Below, piece after piece: positions 42,994 through 51,841 of a stretch of 64,000 nucleotides of DNA (position 1 is the first letter of the stretch; every line of letters begins with the position of its first letter). The stretch comes from Sphingorhabdus_B arenilitoris (GTDB lineage: Bacteria; Pseudomonadota; Alphaproteobacteria; Sphingomonadales; Sphingomonadaceae): positions 62,001-126,000 of the forward strand of contig NZ_JBHSDH010000013.1 in NCBI RefSeq assembly GCF_042651485.1, read 5' to 3'. The notes under the pieces are model-generated. The model ran no database searches. It saw only the letters and a list, made by a program, of their open reading frames with translations, and had not been told where the DNA came from. The translations under genes and the position numbers were made by a program.

Positions 42994-43057
42994 TTACCGC
43001 CAAACGCTGAATCAAGCGTAAACGGAGGCCAATGGTTTTAGCAGCCGATTGCGATGA

Positions 43058-44254
43058 TTATTTTGCAAATGCGCCTGGTGCGGCTTCGATAACGGTGAAT
43101 TGGCCCGCTCGCACTTCCTGCACCTCCAGCATACGTTCGGACAGACCATTGCCGCTAAAGCGGAAAGCGCCGTCAATGCCGATAAAGCCGCCCGGATCGA
43201 TTAAATTGGTAATCGGGAAAGTCGTGCCCAATTGCCATTCCTGTGAAACGCGGCTGGTCAGCAATATCGCGTCATATCCCAGGCTCGATAGGCGCAGCGG
43301 TGCTTTGCCGTATCTGGTCCGGTATTTTTCGGCAAACTGCCGGTAATAACCATCCGCGACGCTGGCAAACCATGCGCCCCGCATATCGGCGCTGCTCGCC
43401 AAGCGGCTATCAATATTCCATAGCTCCGTGCCCAAAATCTGCGCATTGACCCGGCTGCGTTTCAAAGACGGGGCGACCATGCGGGCCCATCCGCCGGTGC
43501 CGCCGATTAAAATGGCGTCAACCGGACCTTCCGCTTTTAACCGAGCGACTGCGGCATCAATCGATGCCTGCGAATCATCGGCCTGTTGAACATTTACGAG
43601 CACTCCGCCCGCATCACGAACCGAAATGGTCAGGTTGGAACTGGCCCGCTGGCCATAGACATTGTTGCTGACAATCGCGCCGAAACGGTTTTTCCCCTTT
43701 GCCTTTGCAAAACGGACAATCCGGTCAACCGACTGACTAGGCAAATGGCCGAGCACATATACATTGCGTCCGGCCACGCCGATATCGTTGGAAAAGCTTA
43801 TGATTGGAACATTTTTGGTGCGGGCAATATCGGCGGCAGTAACGACATTATCCCCGCGCAACGGGCCAAGGATCAGCTTATTACCATCCGCAACCGCCTG
43901 CTGCGCCGCTGCCGCGACGCCGAGCGCGGTGTCATAGGTTTTCAGGTTGATTTTTGTCGTGCTGTTTGTGTCGGTCATGGCCAGCGCGGCGGCATTGGCG
44001 ATGGATTGCCCAACATCGCCGTCAGGGCCAGTGATGGGCAACAGTAACGCAACCTGATGCCGGCCATCGGCGGGAATGACGATCGGATCCGGCTTTGGTC
44101 CGGCCACAGGGACATTGCCGCCCTTTGGCACTACCGATTGGCAAGCAGCCAGCAAAGCCAAGGCGGAGAGCGCCGCAACTCTTTTTACCGCGCGGGCAAA
44201 GCCTGATACCCGCTCTTGCGGAGCGGCAGATGTTGCTGCAAAGATTGCTGTCAT
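43058..44254 (-). CDS. Penicillin-binding protein activator, LpoA-like lipoprotein
   Basis: A 398-residue lipoprotein with a type 1 periplasmic-binding fold. The signal ends in LALLAACQS (Cys about residue 38). RHQVALLLPITGPDGDVGQS begins the binding fold, and LILGPLRGDNVVTAADIA follows. LpoA activates peptidoglycan synthase PBP1A in Enterobacteria; the same role is inferred. Divergent from rsmI, as in Escherichia coli (lpoA-rsmI-yraN). Its ATG overlaps the rsmI ATG by two bases. Confidence 0.85.
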   Translation of the reverse strand: MTAIFAATSAAPQERVSGFARAVKRVAALSALALLAACQSVVPKGGNVPVAGPKPDPIVIPADGRHQVALLLPITGPDGDVGQSIANAAALAMTDTNSTTKINLKTYDTALGVAAAAQQAVADGNKLILGPLRGDNVVTAADIARTKNVPIISFSNDIGVAGRNVYVLGHLPSQSVDRIVRFAKAKGKNRFGAIVSNNVYGQRASSNLTISVRDAGGVLVNVQQADDSQASIDAAVARLKAEGPVDAILIGGTGGWARMVAPSLKRSRVNAQILGTELWNIDSRLASSADMRGAWFASVADGYYRQFAEKYRTRYGKAPLRLSSLGYDAILLTSRVSQEWQLGTTFPITNLIDPGGFIGIDGAFRFSGNGLSERMLEVQEVRAGQFTVIEAAPGAFAK

Positions 44255-45122
44255 GACTTTGTCCTCACTCGATAATCCCCAGCCGTTTTCGGCATTCGAC
44301 TCAGGTCTTTATATCGTTGCCACCCCAATCGGCAACCTTGCAGATTTGTCACAGCGCGCAGTGCAGCTTTTGGCTGCGGCCGATATTGTCGCCGTGGAGG
44401 ATAGCCGGGTCACGGGAAAGCTGCTTCATCATTTGGGCCTGAAGAAAAAAATGAGGCGCTATAACGACCATAGCAGCGCCGATGACCGCGACAGGTTATT
44501 GGAACAGGCGCGCGCCGGGATCGTTGTTCTGGTTTCCGATGCTGGCACCCCGCTGATCTCTGACCCCGGATATAAGCTGGTCCGAGCCGCGCGGGAGCAA
44601 GGCATCTATGTCAGCACTGCGCCGGGGCCCAGCGCGGCCATCGCTGCTTTGTCCATATCCGGCCTGCCTACCGATGTGTTTCTATTTGCCGGGTTCCTGC
44701 CGAATAAAGAGAAAGCGCGGGCCGATGCGATCGAACGATACCGCACCGTCGATGCGACATTGGTTTTTTACGAAAGCGGTCCTCGGCTTGGCGCAGCGCT
44801 AGCGGCGCTGGCGTCCGGTCTGGGTGATCGCAAAGCTGCGGTGGCGCGGGAATTAACAAAGAAATTTGAAGAGGTTGTTACGGGTTCGTTGGCCGACCTC
44901 GCCGAGCGTTACGCCGCCGATCAGCCCAAGGGGGAAATCGTCCTGATGGTCGGCCCACCGGCTGAAGCTGCGGCAGCGGAAAGCGGTGATGCCGAAGCGG
45001 CGCTGGCGGAAGCGTTGCTGCGCCTTCCAGCGGCTAAGGCGGCAGCGGAAATTGCTCGCCGCTTCGGGCTCGACCGCAAGGCCCTGTATGCGCGGGCTAC
45101 TGCTATGAAATCAGGTGCATAG
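44253..45122 (+). CDS. rsmI: 16S rRNA (cytidine(1402)-2'-O)-methyltransferase
   Basis: Methylates C1402 in the 30S P site. SAM-MT fold of the tetrapyrrole methylase type with LYIVATPIGNLADLSQRAV, VAVEDSRVTGKLL and VSDAGTPLISDPGYKLV. 289 residues. The long in-frame extension upstream to 44076 lacks family support, so ATG at 44253 is chosen. This start codon overlaps the opposite gene's, so both promoters and ribosome-binding sites would lie in each other's coding region. Confidence 0.95.
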   Translation: MTLSSLDNPQPFSAFDSGLYIVATPIGNLADLSQRAVQLLAAADIVAVEDSRVTGKLLHHLGLKKKMRRYNDHSSADDRDRLLEQARAGIVVLVSDAGTPLISDPGYKLVRAAREQGIYVSTAPGPSAAIAALSISGLPTDVFLFAGFLPNKEKARADAIERYRTVDATLVFYESGPRLGAALAALASGLGDRKAAVARELTKKFEEVVTGSLADLAERYAADQPKGEIVLMVGPPAEAAAAESGDAEAALAEALLRLPAAKAAAEIARRFGLDRKALYARATAMKSGA

Positions 45123-45127
45123 CAGCC

Positions 45128-45511
45128 ATGCCGTCACCCGTTAAACGCCCAGAGGGCGCCCGCAAGGCTGCCGAAAAGCGCGGCCGCCGCGCCGAAGCGA
45201 TAGCGGCATGGTGGCTGCGCCTGCACGGTTGGCGAATAGTCGCGCAGCGCGTGCGCAATCCCCGGGGGGAGGTGGACATCGTCGCGCGGCGAGGGAAAAC
45301 CCTTGCCTTTATTGAGGTAAAGGCCCGGGTAAAGGATGCCGACCTTGCCACCGCCATTGACGCATGGCGGTTGCGGCGCGTGGCGGCGGCGGCGGAAGCG
45401 ATGATTGGCCAATATGGCAAAGGCGCAGAGAATATCCGCATAGATGTCATACTCATTGCTCCGTGGCGGCTGCCGCGTCATTTGGTCAATGTCTGGGACG
45501 GCATGGGTTAG
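45128..45511 (+). CDS. YraN family (UPF0102) nuclease-like protein
   Basis: 127 residues. The PD-(D/E)XK-like core is visible as RNPRGEVDIVARRGKT and FIEVKARV, with Asp, Glu and Lys in place. Function of the family is unclear; it resembles Holliday-junction resolvase folds. Starts six bases after rsmI, the usual arrangement. Confidence 0.92.
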   Translation: MPSPVKRPEGARKAAEKRGRRAEAIAAWWLRLHGWRIVAQRVRNPRGEVDIVARRGKTLAFIEVKARVKDADLATAIDAWRLRRVAAAAEAMIGQYGKGAENIRIDVILIAPWRLPRHLVNVWDGMG

Positions 45512-45609
45512 CATAGCGGCGCGCGCACCCCGCGCTTGTGGCTTGCGCAATTTGCCGACATAAGGAGCGATAACGACTGGCCGCTAAGCTGCTAATGGAA
45601 AGATAAGAA

Positions 45610-46563
45610 ATGACCTTCAATACTGCATTCCAAATGGACCCGATGAACGGCGTCAACATTCATGGCGACAGCAGCTTTGCCTTGATGCTGAGCGCGCAGG
45701 AACGCGGCTATGCCATCTGGCATTATGATGTCGGCACGCTGACCCTCGATGCGCATGACCGGCTGACCGCGCTGGCGCGGCCCGTATATGATGTGCAGCG
45801 TGTGGAGGGCGATCATTACCGATTTGGCGAGGCAAAGCGGATTGATCTGGGCCGCGATATTGATGTTGTGATGATGCGTCAGGATCCGCCCTTTCACGTC
45901 GGCTATATCACCGCGACACATTTGCTCGAACGGATTGCGGACGAAACTTTAGTGGTCAATAATCCGGTCAGCGTGCGCAATGCGCCAGAGAAAGTGATGG
46001 TGCTTGATTATCGCCATTTCATGCCGCCCACATTGATCACCCGGTCAGCCGACCAGGTGCGCGATTTTCAGCGGCAACATGGCGCGGTCGTCGTTAAACC
46101 GCTGCACGGCAATGGCGGCAAGGCAATCTTTAAGATTGAGGCCGATGGCAGCAATTTGGGCGCTTTGTTTGAAGTGTTCAACGGCACATGGCCCGAACCG
46201 CATATGGTGCAGCCTTTCCTTCCCGACGTGGCGAAGGGCGACAAGCGGATCGTGTTGGTCGATGGCGAGGTCGCAGGCGCGATCAACCGCCGTCCAGGGG
46301 AAGGCGAATTTCGGAGCAATCTTGCCGTCGGCGGCAGCGCAGAAGCAGCCCAGCTCACCCAGCGCGAGGAAGAAATCTGCGCGGCGATGGGACCAAGGCT
46401 CAAAGAACTCGGCTTAATTTTCGTAGGTATCGACGTGATCGGCGGCGAATGGCTAACCGAAATTAACGTGACATCACCCACCGGGATTGTCGCCATCGAC
46501 CGGTTTAACGGGACGGATACGGCAAGCGCGATCTGGGATGCGTGTGCGGGGCGGTTGGGGTGA
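45610..46563 (+). CDS. gshB: Glutathione synthase
   Basis: ATP-grasp ligase joining gamma-glutamylcysteine and glycine, 317 residues. DVVMMRQDPPFHVGYITATH, VVVKPLHGNGGKAIFKIEAD and LIFVGIDVIGGEWLTEINV are hallmark segments. ATG at 45610 has GGAAAG upstream. The last codon overlaps the start of an AT-rich orphan (TGATG). rsmI-yraN-gshB is a common alphaproteobacterial order. Confidence 0.96.
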   Translation: MTFNTAFQMDPMNGVNIHGDSSFALMLSAQERGYAIWHYDVGTLTLDAHDRLTALARPVYDVQRVEGDHYRFGEAKRIDLGRDIDVVMMRQDPPFHVGYITATHLLERIADETLVVNNPVSVRNAPEKVMVLDYRHFMPPTLITRSADQVRDFQRQHGAVVVKPLHGNGGKAIFKIEADGSNLGALFEVFNGTWPEPHMVQPFLPDVAKGDKRIVLVDGEVAGAINRRPGEGEFRSNLAVGGSAEAAQLTQREEEICAAMGPRLKELGLIFVGIDVIGGEWLTEINVTSPTGIVAIDRFNGTDTASAIWDACAGRLG

Positions 46564-47396
46564 TGAGAAAGGAAACCAAACCTGAAATAGCTGAAATGCT
46601 GAGAGAAGTTTCAATATCACTCAAACTTGTCGGATGTGATTTGGTCTTAGGCGCAGCAGAGCATGATCGATTGAATTCCCGAAAAATTCACACAAAATGT
46701 TCCTATGCGTCCAGCTGGATCGATGACGGATTTATTAGGTTAGGCAATGACGTTCATGATGTGCCGATCCCTCGCTACAAACGTAGGGATAAGTCTGTTG
46801 AGGAGTTTGAGAAGCAGACTGGTAGGGATCTGTATCAAATACCAATTTTTCTGCAAATTTTTGAAGTGGACAGCGATTGGTTTGATAAATGTGCCGAGAA
46901 CCATGATGGCGAAAAATATCCCGGTTTCCTATCGTATCATGAACCTTACGATTCTGAGTTTGGCAATTCAGAAACTGGAGATGTCTACGCTTGGATAGGG
47001 CTTGGAAAAGAAAATTACGCTCTTCTAGTGAAGCAAATCCTGTCTTTCGAGAAGCCAGACTTTAAGCTGAACATTACTGTAAAATTCCCTCCACAATCAA
47101 TCGACAGCGGTTGGACTGAAACAAATGTGCATTGGGACGGCAAAGGAAGTTTACCGATCACGAAGGCGAACATAAGTTGGACAAAGGGCAGTTTGGAAGA
47201 TTCCACAGATGAAGATGTTGAGAGTAACCGACTGGATTTCGAAGAAGCAGTCCATTCCGAAGCTCAAGAGGCCAGAAGACATGGCGAGGTATTGGAAGCA
47301 CTTCAGAATCTCTCAAATCATTTCGCTAAATTGACCATGTCGCTTTGGCTAATCTTTATTGCTCTTTTAGTCTTCGCATATTTTTCTGGACCTTAA
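46563..47396 (+). CDS. AT-rich orphan with a C-terminal membrane anchor
   Basis: A 277-residue protein not recognised as any family. The body is hydrophilic and acidic, with no signal peptide. Residues 215-255 look helical (EAVHSEAQEARRHGEVLEAL), and the last 20 residues form one transmembrane segment (SLWLIFIALLVFAYFSG). This is a tail-anchored topology with the body in the cytoplasm. The AT content is clearly higher than in gshB, suggesting transfer. ATG at 46563 overlaps the gshB stop. It ends six bases before a palindrome cluster. Confidence 0.6.
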   Translation: MRKETKPEIAEMLREVSISLKLVGCDLVLGAAEHDRLNSRKIHTKCSYASSWIDDGFIRLGNDVHDVPIPRYKRRDKSVEEFEKQTGRDLYQIPIFLQIFEVDSDWFDKCAENHDGEKYPGFLSYHEPYDSEFGNSETGDVYAWIGLGKENYALLVKQILSFEKPDFKLNITVKFPPQSIDSGWTETNVHWDGKGSLPITKANISWTKGSLEDSTDEDVESNRLDFEEAVHSEAQEARRHGEVLEALQNLSNHFAKLTMSLWLIFIALLVFAYFSGP

Positions 47397-47401
47397 CCAC
47401 A

Positions 47402-47604
47402 CCTCTCCCTGTGGGAGAGGGCAACGAGACTAGGCGGCCTGCCGCCTAGTCGCAGTGGGTGAGGGGTTGTTTGCTTTCGGGAGAGCTGAACCCCTCACCG
47501 AGCTACGCTAGTGGACAAGTCCACAAGCTCCGCTTGCCTCTCACAACGGGAGAGGAGTTTGAGAAATGCTGCCAAGGCTGCGTATCCTCTCCCAAAGGAG
47601 AGGA
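47402..47604. repeat. Cluster of six nested inverted repeats
   Basis: In 203 bases six stem-loops occur: CCTCTCCC/GGGAGAGG (47402-47420), 11-bp arms GACTAGGCGGC/GCCGCCTAGTC with a two-base loop (47428-47451), GGTGAGGGGTT/AACCCCTCACC (47458-47499), a nested GAGCT/AGCTC plus GTGGAC/GTCCAC (47500-47530), CCTCTC/GAGAGG (47537-47555), and TCCTCTCC/GGAGAGGA (47585-47604). The CTCTCC core recurs four times in total. It looks like a mobile palindromic element or a pair of them, placed between a gene end and the xerC stop. Confidence 0.75.
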
Positions 47605-47606
47605 AT

Positions 47607-48494
47607 TTATGCCCTCGGATGGGCATTCAAATACTCATCCAGCAGCATCGCTGTATCAACACCTGTATAAACCTGCGTTGAGCTTAAACTCGCATGGCCG
47701 AGCAATTCCTGCAAACTGCGCAAATCTGCGCCGCCCGCCAGCAAATGCGTGGCAAAGCTGTGGCGCAGCGCGTGGGGGGTCGCGCTGTCGTGCAGTCCCA
47801 TGCGCCTGCGTGCGCCTTGTACCGCTCGGCGGATTAAGGCGGGGGAGAGCGGCCCGCCACGAGCGCCGCGAAACAGGGATTGGTCCTTTGCGGTCGGATG
47901 CGGGCAGGCGGCGAGATAGGCTTCAATCGCATCGCGCACTTGCGGCAATAAGGGGACAATCCGGGTCTTGCCGCGTTTTCCGGTCACGCGCAGCGTATCG
48001 GACAGCGGTAATATATCCCCGCTCAGGCCGGTTGCCTCGCTGATCCGAAGGCCGCTGCCATACAGGAGCAGCAGCACGGCCCAATCGCGCGCACCGATCC
48101 AGCTTTCGCGGGCGGTTTCGGCAATATCATCCGCCATTGCCAGCACGTCGTCGGGCGCAATCGGGCGCGGCAGGCTGCGCTGTGTGCGCGGACCTTTTAT
48201 GGCAGGGATGGCGGCGTCGTCGCCCAGAGCGAAGCGCAGGAAATTGCGGACCGCCGACAGCTCTCTTGCCGTTGACCGGTTGGTCAGGCCATCGCCCCGC
48301 CTATCGGCCAGAAATGCGCGCAAATCGCCAGCGGTAACCTTGGCCAATATGCCTCGGTCGGCGGTCTCACCAAAATGCCCCTGAAGGAACAGCAATAGCC
48401 GCTGTGCGGTCGCGGTATAGGCTCGCACGGTTGCACCCGATTGCCGGCGGCTATCGGCAAGGTGGCTGCGATATTCGGCGATCAACGCATTCAT
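47607..48494 (-). CDS. xerC: Tyrosine recombinase XerC
   Basis: Resolves chromosome dimers at dif with XerD. 295 residues. The catalytic residues are seen as Arg in LLYGSGLRISEATGL, the HxxR in ATPHALRHSFATHLLAGG, His in LLGHASLSSTQVYTGVD with Tyr as nucleophile. The N-terminal SAM-like domain has ADLRAFLADRRGDG-like residues (AGDLRAFLADRRGDGL). It starts 47 bases downstream of hemW in the opposite sense of the flanking repeats. No integrase-like insertion is associated. Confidence 0.93.
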   Translation of the reverse strand: MNALIAEYRSHLADSRRQSGATVRAYTATAQRLLLFLQGHFGETADRGILAKVTAGDLRAFLADRRGDGLTNRSTARELSAVRNFLRFALGDDAAIPAIKGPRTQRSLPRPIAPDDVLAMADDIAETARESWIGARDWAVLLLLYGSGLRISEATGLSGDILPLSDTLRVTGKRGKTRIVPLLPQVRDAIEAYLAACPHPTAKDQSLFRGARGGPLSPALIRRAVQGARRRMGLHDSATPHALRHSFATHLLAGGADLRSLQELLGHASLSSTQVYTGVDTAMLLDEYLNAHPRA

Positions 48495-48541
48495 GTGATC
48501 AGCCTAGGCGCTGATAAGTCTATTGTCGAGTTCGCGCACCA

Positions 48542-49735
48542 TCACCCCGCCGTCACCGCGACAATTTCCGGCAGGATCGCATCGAGCAGCGGCATTCCTT
48601 TCGCCGTTACATGCAGCCGGCTGCCCTCCGCACGCAACAAACCCAGCCGGGATAGGCGGCCAATTGCGGCCTTGTCGAGCATCTGCCAGACGGATAGGCC
48701 AAAACGTGCGGCCATTTCATCAGGCGCTATCCCTTCAGCAAGGCGCAGGCCCATTAGCAGCGCCTCGACCGCTTGTTCCTGCGGCGGCAACAGCCGTTCC
48801 TCTTGCAGGCCATGGCCATTGCGCGTGATGGCGGCGAGGAAATTTTCCGGTTTTTTGTGACGCTGTGTCGCCATGCCGCCCCTGCGCCCATGCGCGCCGG
48901 GACCAATGCCGACATAATCCTGATACCGCCAATAGGTCAAGTTATGCTGGCTTTCCTGACCGGCGCGGGCATGGTTACTGATTTCATAGGCCGGTATCCC
49001 TGCCGCCGTCGTTATTTGCCGGGTTATCTCAAACAGATCGGCGCAATGGTCATCATCGGCCGGGGTTAATTTACCGGTGCGGACCAGCGTTTCAAACTGT
49101 GTCCCCGGTTCAATTGTCAATTGATACAGCGACAAATGACCGGTGCCGAAACGGATTGCCCGGGTGAGTTCGCTTTCCCACGCGTCGATGGATTGGCCGG
49201 GCCGTGCATAGATTAAGTCAAAGCTCATACGGGCAAAATTCTGCTGTGCAATATCGAGTGCGACCAAGCTTTCATCGACGCTGTGGGCGCGGCCCAAAAA
49301 GCGTAAGCTTTGATCATCAAGGGACTGTAATCCCAATGAAATGCGATTAACTCCGGCCAGCGCCAATTCGGAAAAACGCGCAGCTTCGACAGACGACGGA
49401 TTTGCTTCCAGTGTGATGTCGCATTGCGGGGACAAACCCCATAAATCATCCGCCTGAGCAATCAAATCTGCGACGAGTTGAGGGGGCATTAGCGATGGAG
49501 TGCCTCCGCCAAAAAAGATCGATCCGATCGTGGGTGCGGGATTAACTTGATGTTCATGTCTCAAGTCAAAAATGAGCGCACTGCGCCAATCGTCAACATC
49601 AATGTCGCTGCGCACATGGCTGTTAAAATCGCAATAAGGGCATTTGGAAACGCAAAATGGCCAATGAATGTAGAGCGCTAACCCGCCTCGGTCATTTGCT
49701 TTGGTCGCAATAGCGGAGGATGGATTATGGAGCAT
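48542..49735 (-). CDS. hemW: Radical SAM heme chaperone HemW
   Basis: A 397-residue radical SAM protein that inserts heme into respiratory enzymes. YIHWPFCVSKCPYCDFNSH carries the CX3CX2C cluster; GGGTPSLMPP and YARPGQSIDAWESEL are typical. The C-terminal HemN domain begins near residue 300. The N-terminal 18 residues before LALYIHW are longer than usual. The ATG at 49735 overlaps the start of the divergent CAP gene by nine bases; no strong ribosome-binding site is seen for it. Confidence 0.92.
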   Translation of the reverse strand: MLHNPSSAIATKANDRGGLALYIHWPFCVSKCPYCDFNSHVRSDIDVDDWRSALIFDLRHEHQVNPAPTIGSIFFGGGTPSLMPPQLVADLIAQADDLWGLSPQCDITLEANPSSVEAARFSELALAGVNRISLGLQSLDDQSLRFLGRAHSVDESLVALDIAQQNFARMSFDLIYARPGQSIDAWESELTRAIRFGTGHLSLYQLTIEPGTQFETLVRTGKLTPADDDHCADLFEITRQITTAAGIPAYEISNHARAGQESQHNLTYWRYQDYVGIGPGAHGRRGGMATQRHKKPENFLAAITRNGHGLQEERLLPPQEQAVEALLMGLRLAEGIAPDEMAARFGLSVWQMLDKAAIGRLSRLGLLRAEGSRLHVTAKGMPLLDAILPEIVAVTAG

Positions 49736-50383
49736 CGGCGGACCTGTAAATATGCGGCGTTAATCGCGCAAGGAACAATCATATTACTAGCTACAGGCTG
49801 CGGCGGTGGTTCGGCCAGCTCCGGGCCCGTTGCTCCGGCGGTATCGCTTCCGGCGGCACCTCCGGTTGCGCCGCCTCCACCACCGCCACCTCCTCCTCCT
49901 CCTCCACCGCCGCCAACTTCAACAGCCACTCCGGCTCCTGCAAATGATGCGCTGGCATCGGCCATGCTCAAAGCGCATAATGATGCCCGGGCGGAGGTCG
50001 GGGTTGGTCCTGTAAAAATCGATCCAGACCTTAGCGCCGCCGCGCTTGCCTATGCGCAGGTGCTGATCGCCAATGGCCGATTTGAACATAGTAGCAATGC
50101 CTCGCGCCCCAATCAGGGCGAGAATTTATGGGCGGGAACCGCGGGCGCATTTTCGTTTCAGCAGATGGCGGATGGTTGGATAAACGAAAAACGCTTTTTC
50201 CAGGCGGGCGTGTTCCCCGATGTCAGCACCACGGGCAATTGGCGAGATGTCGGTCATTATACGCAGATTATATGGCGCAGCACGACGAAAATCGGCTGCG
50301 GGATTGCCAGCAATAGCCAGCGCGACGTTTTGGTATGCCGCTATAGCCCGCCCGGTAACTTTATTGGCCAGAGGGTGTTTTAG
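49727..50383 (+). CDS. CAP-domain lipoprotein with a polyproline linker
   Basis: A 218-residue secreted protein. The signal ends in a lipobox (LLATGCGGG, Cys about residue 25). A linker follows with 14 consecutive Pro at about residues 49-62, between APP and TST. The SCP/CAP domain (about residues 78-218) has AHNDARAEVGVGPVKIDPD, NGRFEHSS, GENLWAG, GHYTQIIWRSTTKIGCG and VCRYSPPGNF. GGAGG upstream supports ATG at 49727. Sits between hemW and rdgB, genes that are normally neighbours. Confidence 0.88.
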   Translation: MEHRRTCKYAALIAQGTIILLATGCGGGSASSGPVAPAVSLPAAPPVAPPPPPPPPPPPPPPPTSTATPAPANDALASAMLKAHNDARAEVGVGPVKIDPDLSAAALAYAQVLIANGRFEHSSNASRPNQGENLWAGTAGAFSFQQMADGWINEKRFFQAGVFPDVSTTGNWRDVGHYTQIIWRSTTKIGCGIASNSQRDVLVCRYSPPGNFIGQRVF

Positions 50384-50394
50384 GGTCCGGACCC
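50383..50394. terminator. Palindrome at the end of the CAP gene
   Basis: GGGTCC/GGACCC (50383-50394) is a perfect 12-bp palindrome beginning in the last base of the TAG stop. It lies between the convergent CAP and rdgB ends. No T-run; terminator role tentative. Confidence 0.3.
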
Positions 50395-50411
50395 CAAGCC
50401 GCGTCCTGCGG

Positions 50412-51050
50412 TTAGAAAACCGCCGCCACCAATTTGGCAAATGCAGCCGCCCTGTGGTCTTGTTTCAGCTTATAATCCGGCCCCAGCTGCGCATAGGTGT
50501 GCGTTTCGCCGGTCGGAACAAAGACAGGGTCATAACCAAATCCCAATGTCCCTCGCGGCGGCCAGCTGAGCGTTCCGTGCGCCTTGCCTTCGAAAATCTC
50601 ATGATGTCCATCAGGCCAAACCAACGCGAGGGTGGATATGAAATAGGCACTGCGGTCCACGTCTGCCCCCAATTCAGCGAGTTTTCCTTCGACCTTGCCC
50701 ATGGCGAGATACCAGTCGCGCCCCGGACCGCCCAGTGCATCCGCTTCGACCGGGTTCCGCTCGGCCCAATCGGCTGTCCATACGCCAGGCGCCCCGCCAA
50801 GCGCGGCCACGCAAAGCCCGCTATCATCGGCGAGCGATACGCAGCCCGTGGCATCACAAGCCGCACGCGCTTTGATGAGGGCGTTTTCGGCAAAGCTGCT
50901 ACCCGTTTCCTCAGGCTCGGCCAGTCCGAGATCGCCCGCTGCCTCGGTTGCCATGCCATAGGGTGCGAGCAGCGCGTCAATCTCGGCCAACTTGCCCTTA
51001 TTGTGCGTGGCGATAATCAGCCTGCCGGAGGCGAGTTTGCGGGACGTCAC
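50412..51050 (-). CDS. rdgB: XTP/dITP diphosphatase (RdgB/Ham1)
   Basis: Removes non-canonical purine nucleotides. LIIATHNKGKLAEIDALL and SLADDSGLCVAALGG hold the substrate and metal sites; GTLGFGYDPVFVPTG follows. 212 residues. GTG at 51050 is chosen: it overlaps the rph stop (GTGA) and matches the family start; an upstream alternative would place it inside rph. Confidence 0.95.
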   Translation of the reverse strand: MTSRKLASGRLIIATHNKGKLAEIDALLAPYGMATEAAGDLGLAEPEETGSSFAENALIKARAACDATGCVSLADDSGLCVAALGGAPGVWTADWAERNPVEADALGGPGRDWYLAMGKVEGKLAELGADVDRSAYFISTLALVWPDGHHEIFEGKAHGTLSWPPRGTLGFGYDPVFVPTGETHTYAQLGPDYKLKQDHRAAAFAKLVAAVF

Positions 51051-51760
51051 TTTATTGCGGCCGCCTGCGCCTTGAATATATCGTCGCATCCCATGCGCGC
51101 GAGGCGCAGCAGGCGCAGCAAGCCTTCCTCGTCATAGGTTGCGCCTTCGGCGGTTGCTTGCACTTCGGCGATCTTGCCGCCTTCGATCAAAACGAAATTG
51201 GCGTCGGCATCGGCCGCGCTATCTTCATCATAGTCAAGGTCGAGCACCGGGGTGCCATTATATATGCCGCAGCTAATCGCGGCGACATGTGCGGTAATCG
51301 GGTCTTCTTTGATCGCGCCCGACGCGAGCAAGCCATTAACCGCGAGGCGCATCGCCACCCATGCGCCGGAAATAGACGCAGTGCGCGTGCCGCCATCGGC
51401 CTGTATGACGTCACAATCGAGCGTAATCTGATGCTCGCCAAGTTTTTTCATGTCGACAACAGCCCGCAAAGATCGGCCAATCAGCCGCTGAATTTCCTGC
51501 GTCCGGCCAGATTGCTTGCCCCGTGCGGCTTCCCGTTGGCTGCGGGTATGGGTGGAGCGGGGCAGCATCGAATATTCGCCCGTGACCCAGCCTTCACCCT
51601 TGCCGCGCATCCAAGGTGGAAGCCGGTCTTCGACACTGGCCGTAACCAGCACCCGCGTGTCGCCGCAGCTGATCAAGCAGGAGCCCTCTGCGTGTTTCGT
51701 AAAGCCTGTTTCGATGGTGAGAGCGCGCATTTGATCTGGCGCGCGGCCGGATGGACGCAT
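51047..51760 (-). CDS. rph: Ribonuclease PH
   Basis: Phosphorolytic 3'-to-5' exoribonuclease that trims tRNA precursors. MRPSGRAPDQMRALTIETGF, LVTASVEDRLPPWMRGKGEG and RTQEIQRLIGRSLRAVVD with the catalytic region are present in 237 residues. ATG at 51760 is preceded by AGGAGA at the right distance. An upstream ATG adds 17 residues without family match. Divergent from hrcA. Confidence 0.96.
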   Translation of the reverse strand: MRPSGRAPDQMRALTIETGFTKHAEGSCLISCGDTRVLVTASVEDRLPPWMRGKGEGWVTGEYSMLPRSTHTRSQREAARGKQSGRTQEIQRLIGRSLRAVVDMKKLGEHQITLDCDVIQADGGTRTASISGAWVAMRLAVNGLLASGAIKEDPITAHVAAISCGIYNGTPVLDLDYDEDSAADADANFVLIEGGKIAEVQATAEGATYDEEGLLRLLRLARMGCDDIFKAQAAAIK

Positions 51761-51841
51761 AATTGATTCTCCTGATGATGGGAAACTCGACATAGACAGA
51801 TAGGCTTGCATTGCAACTGCTGTGCGCTAGATATTTCTGCT

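Noticed and set aside
44076..44252. N-terminal extension of RsmI to 44076
   Set aside because: This stretch is antisense to the lipoprotein signal region and has no match to the RsmI family start.
49678..49971. A minus-strand frame with a run of Gly opposite the CAP gene
   Set aside because: It is the reverse complement of the polyproline codons, and the plus-strand lipoprotein and CAP domain are convincing.
51761..51841. Possible CIRCE element before hrcA
   Set aside because: No TTAGCACTC-N9-GAGTGCTAA-like repeat is present in the spacer or elsewhere in the window.
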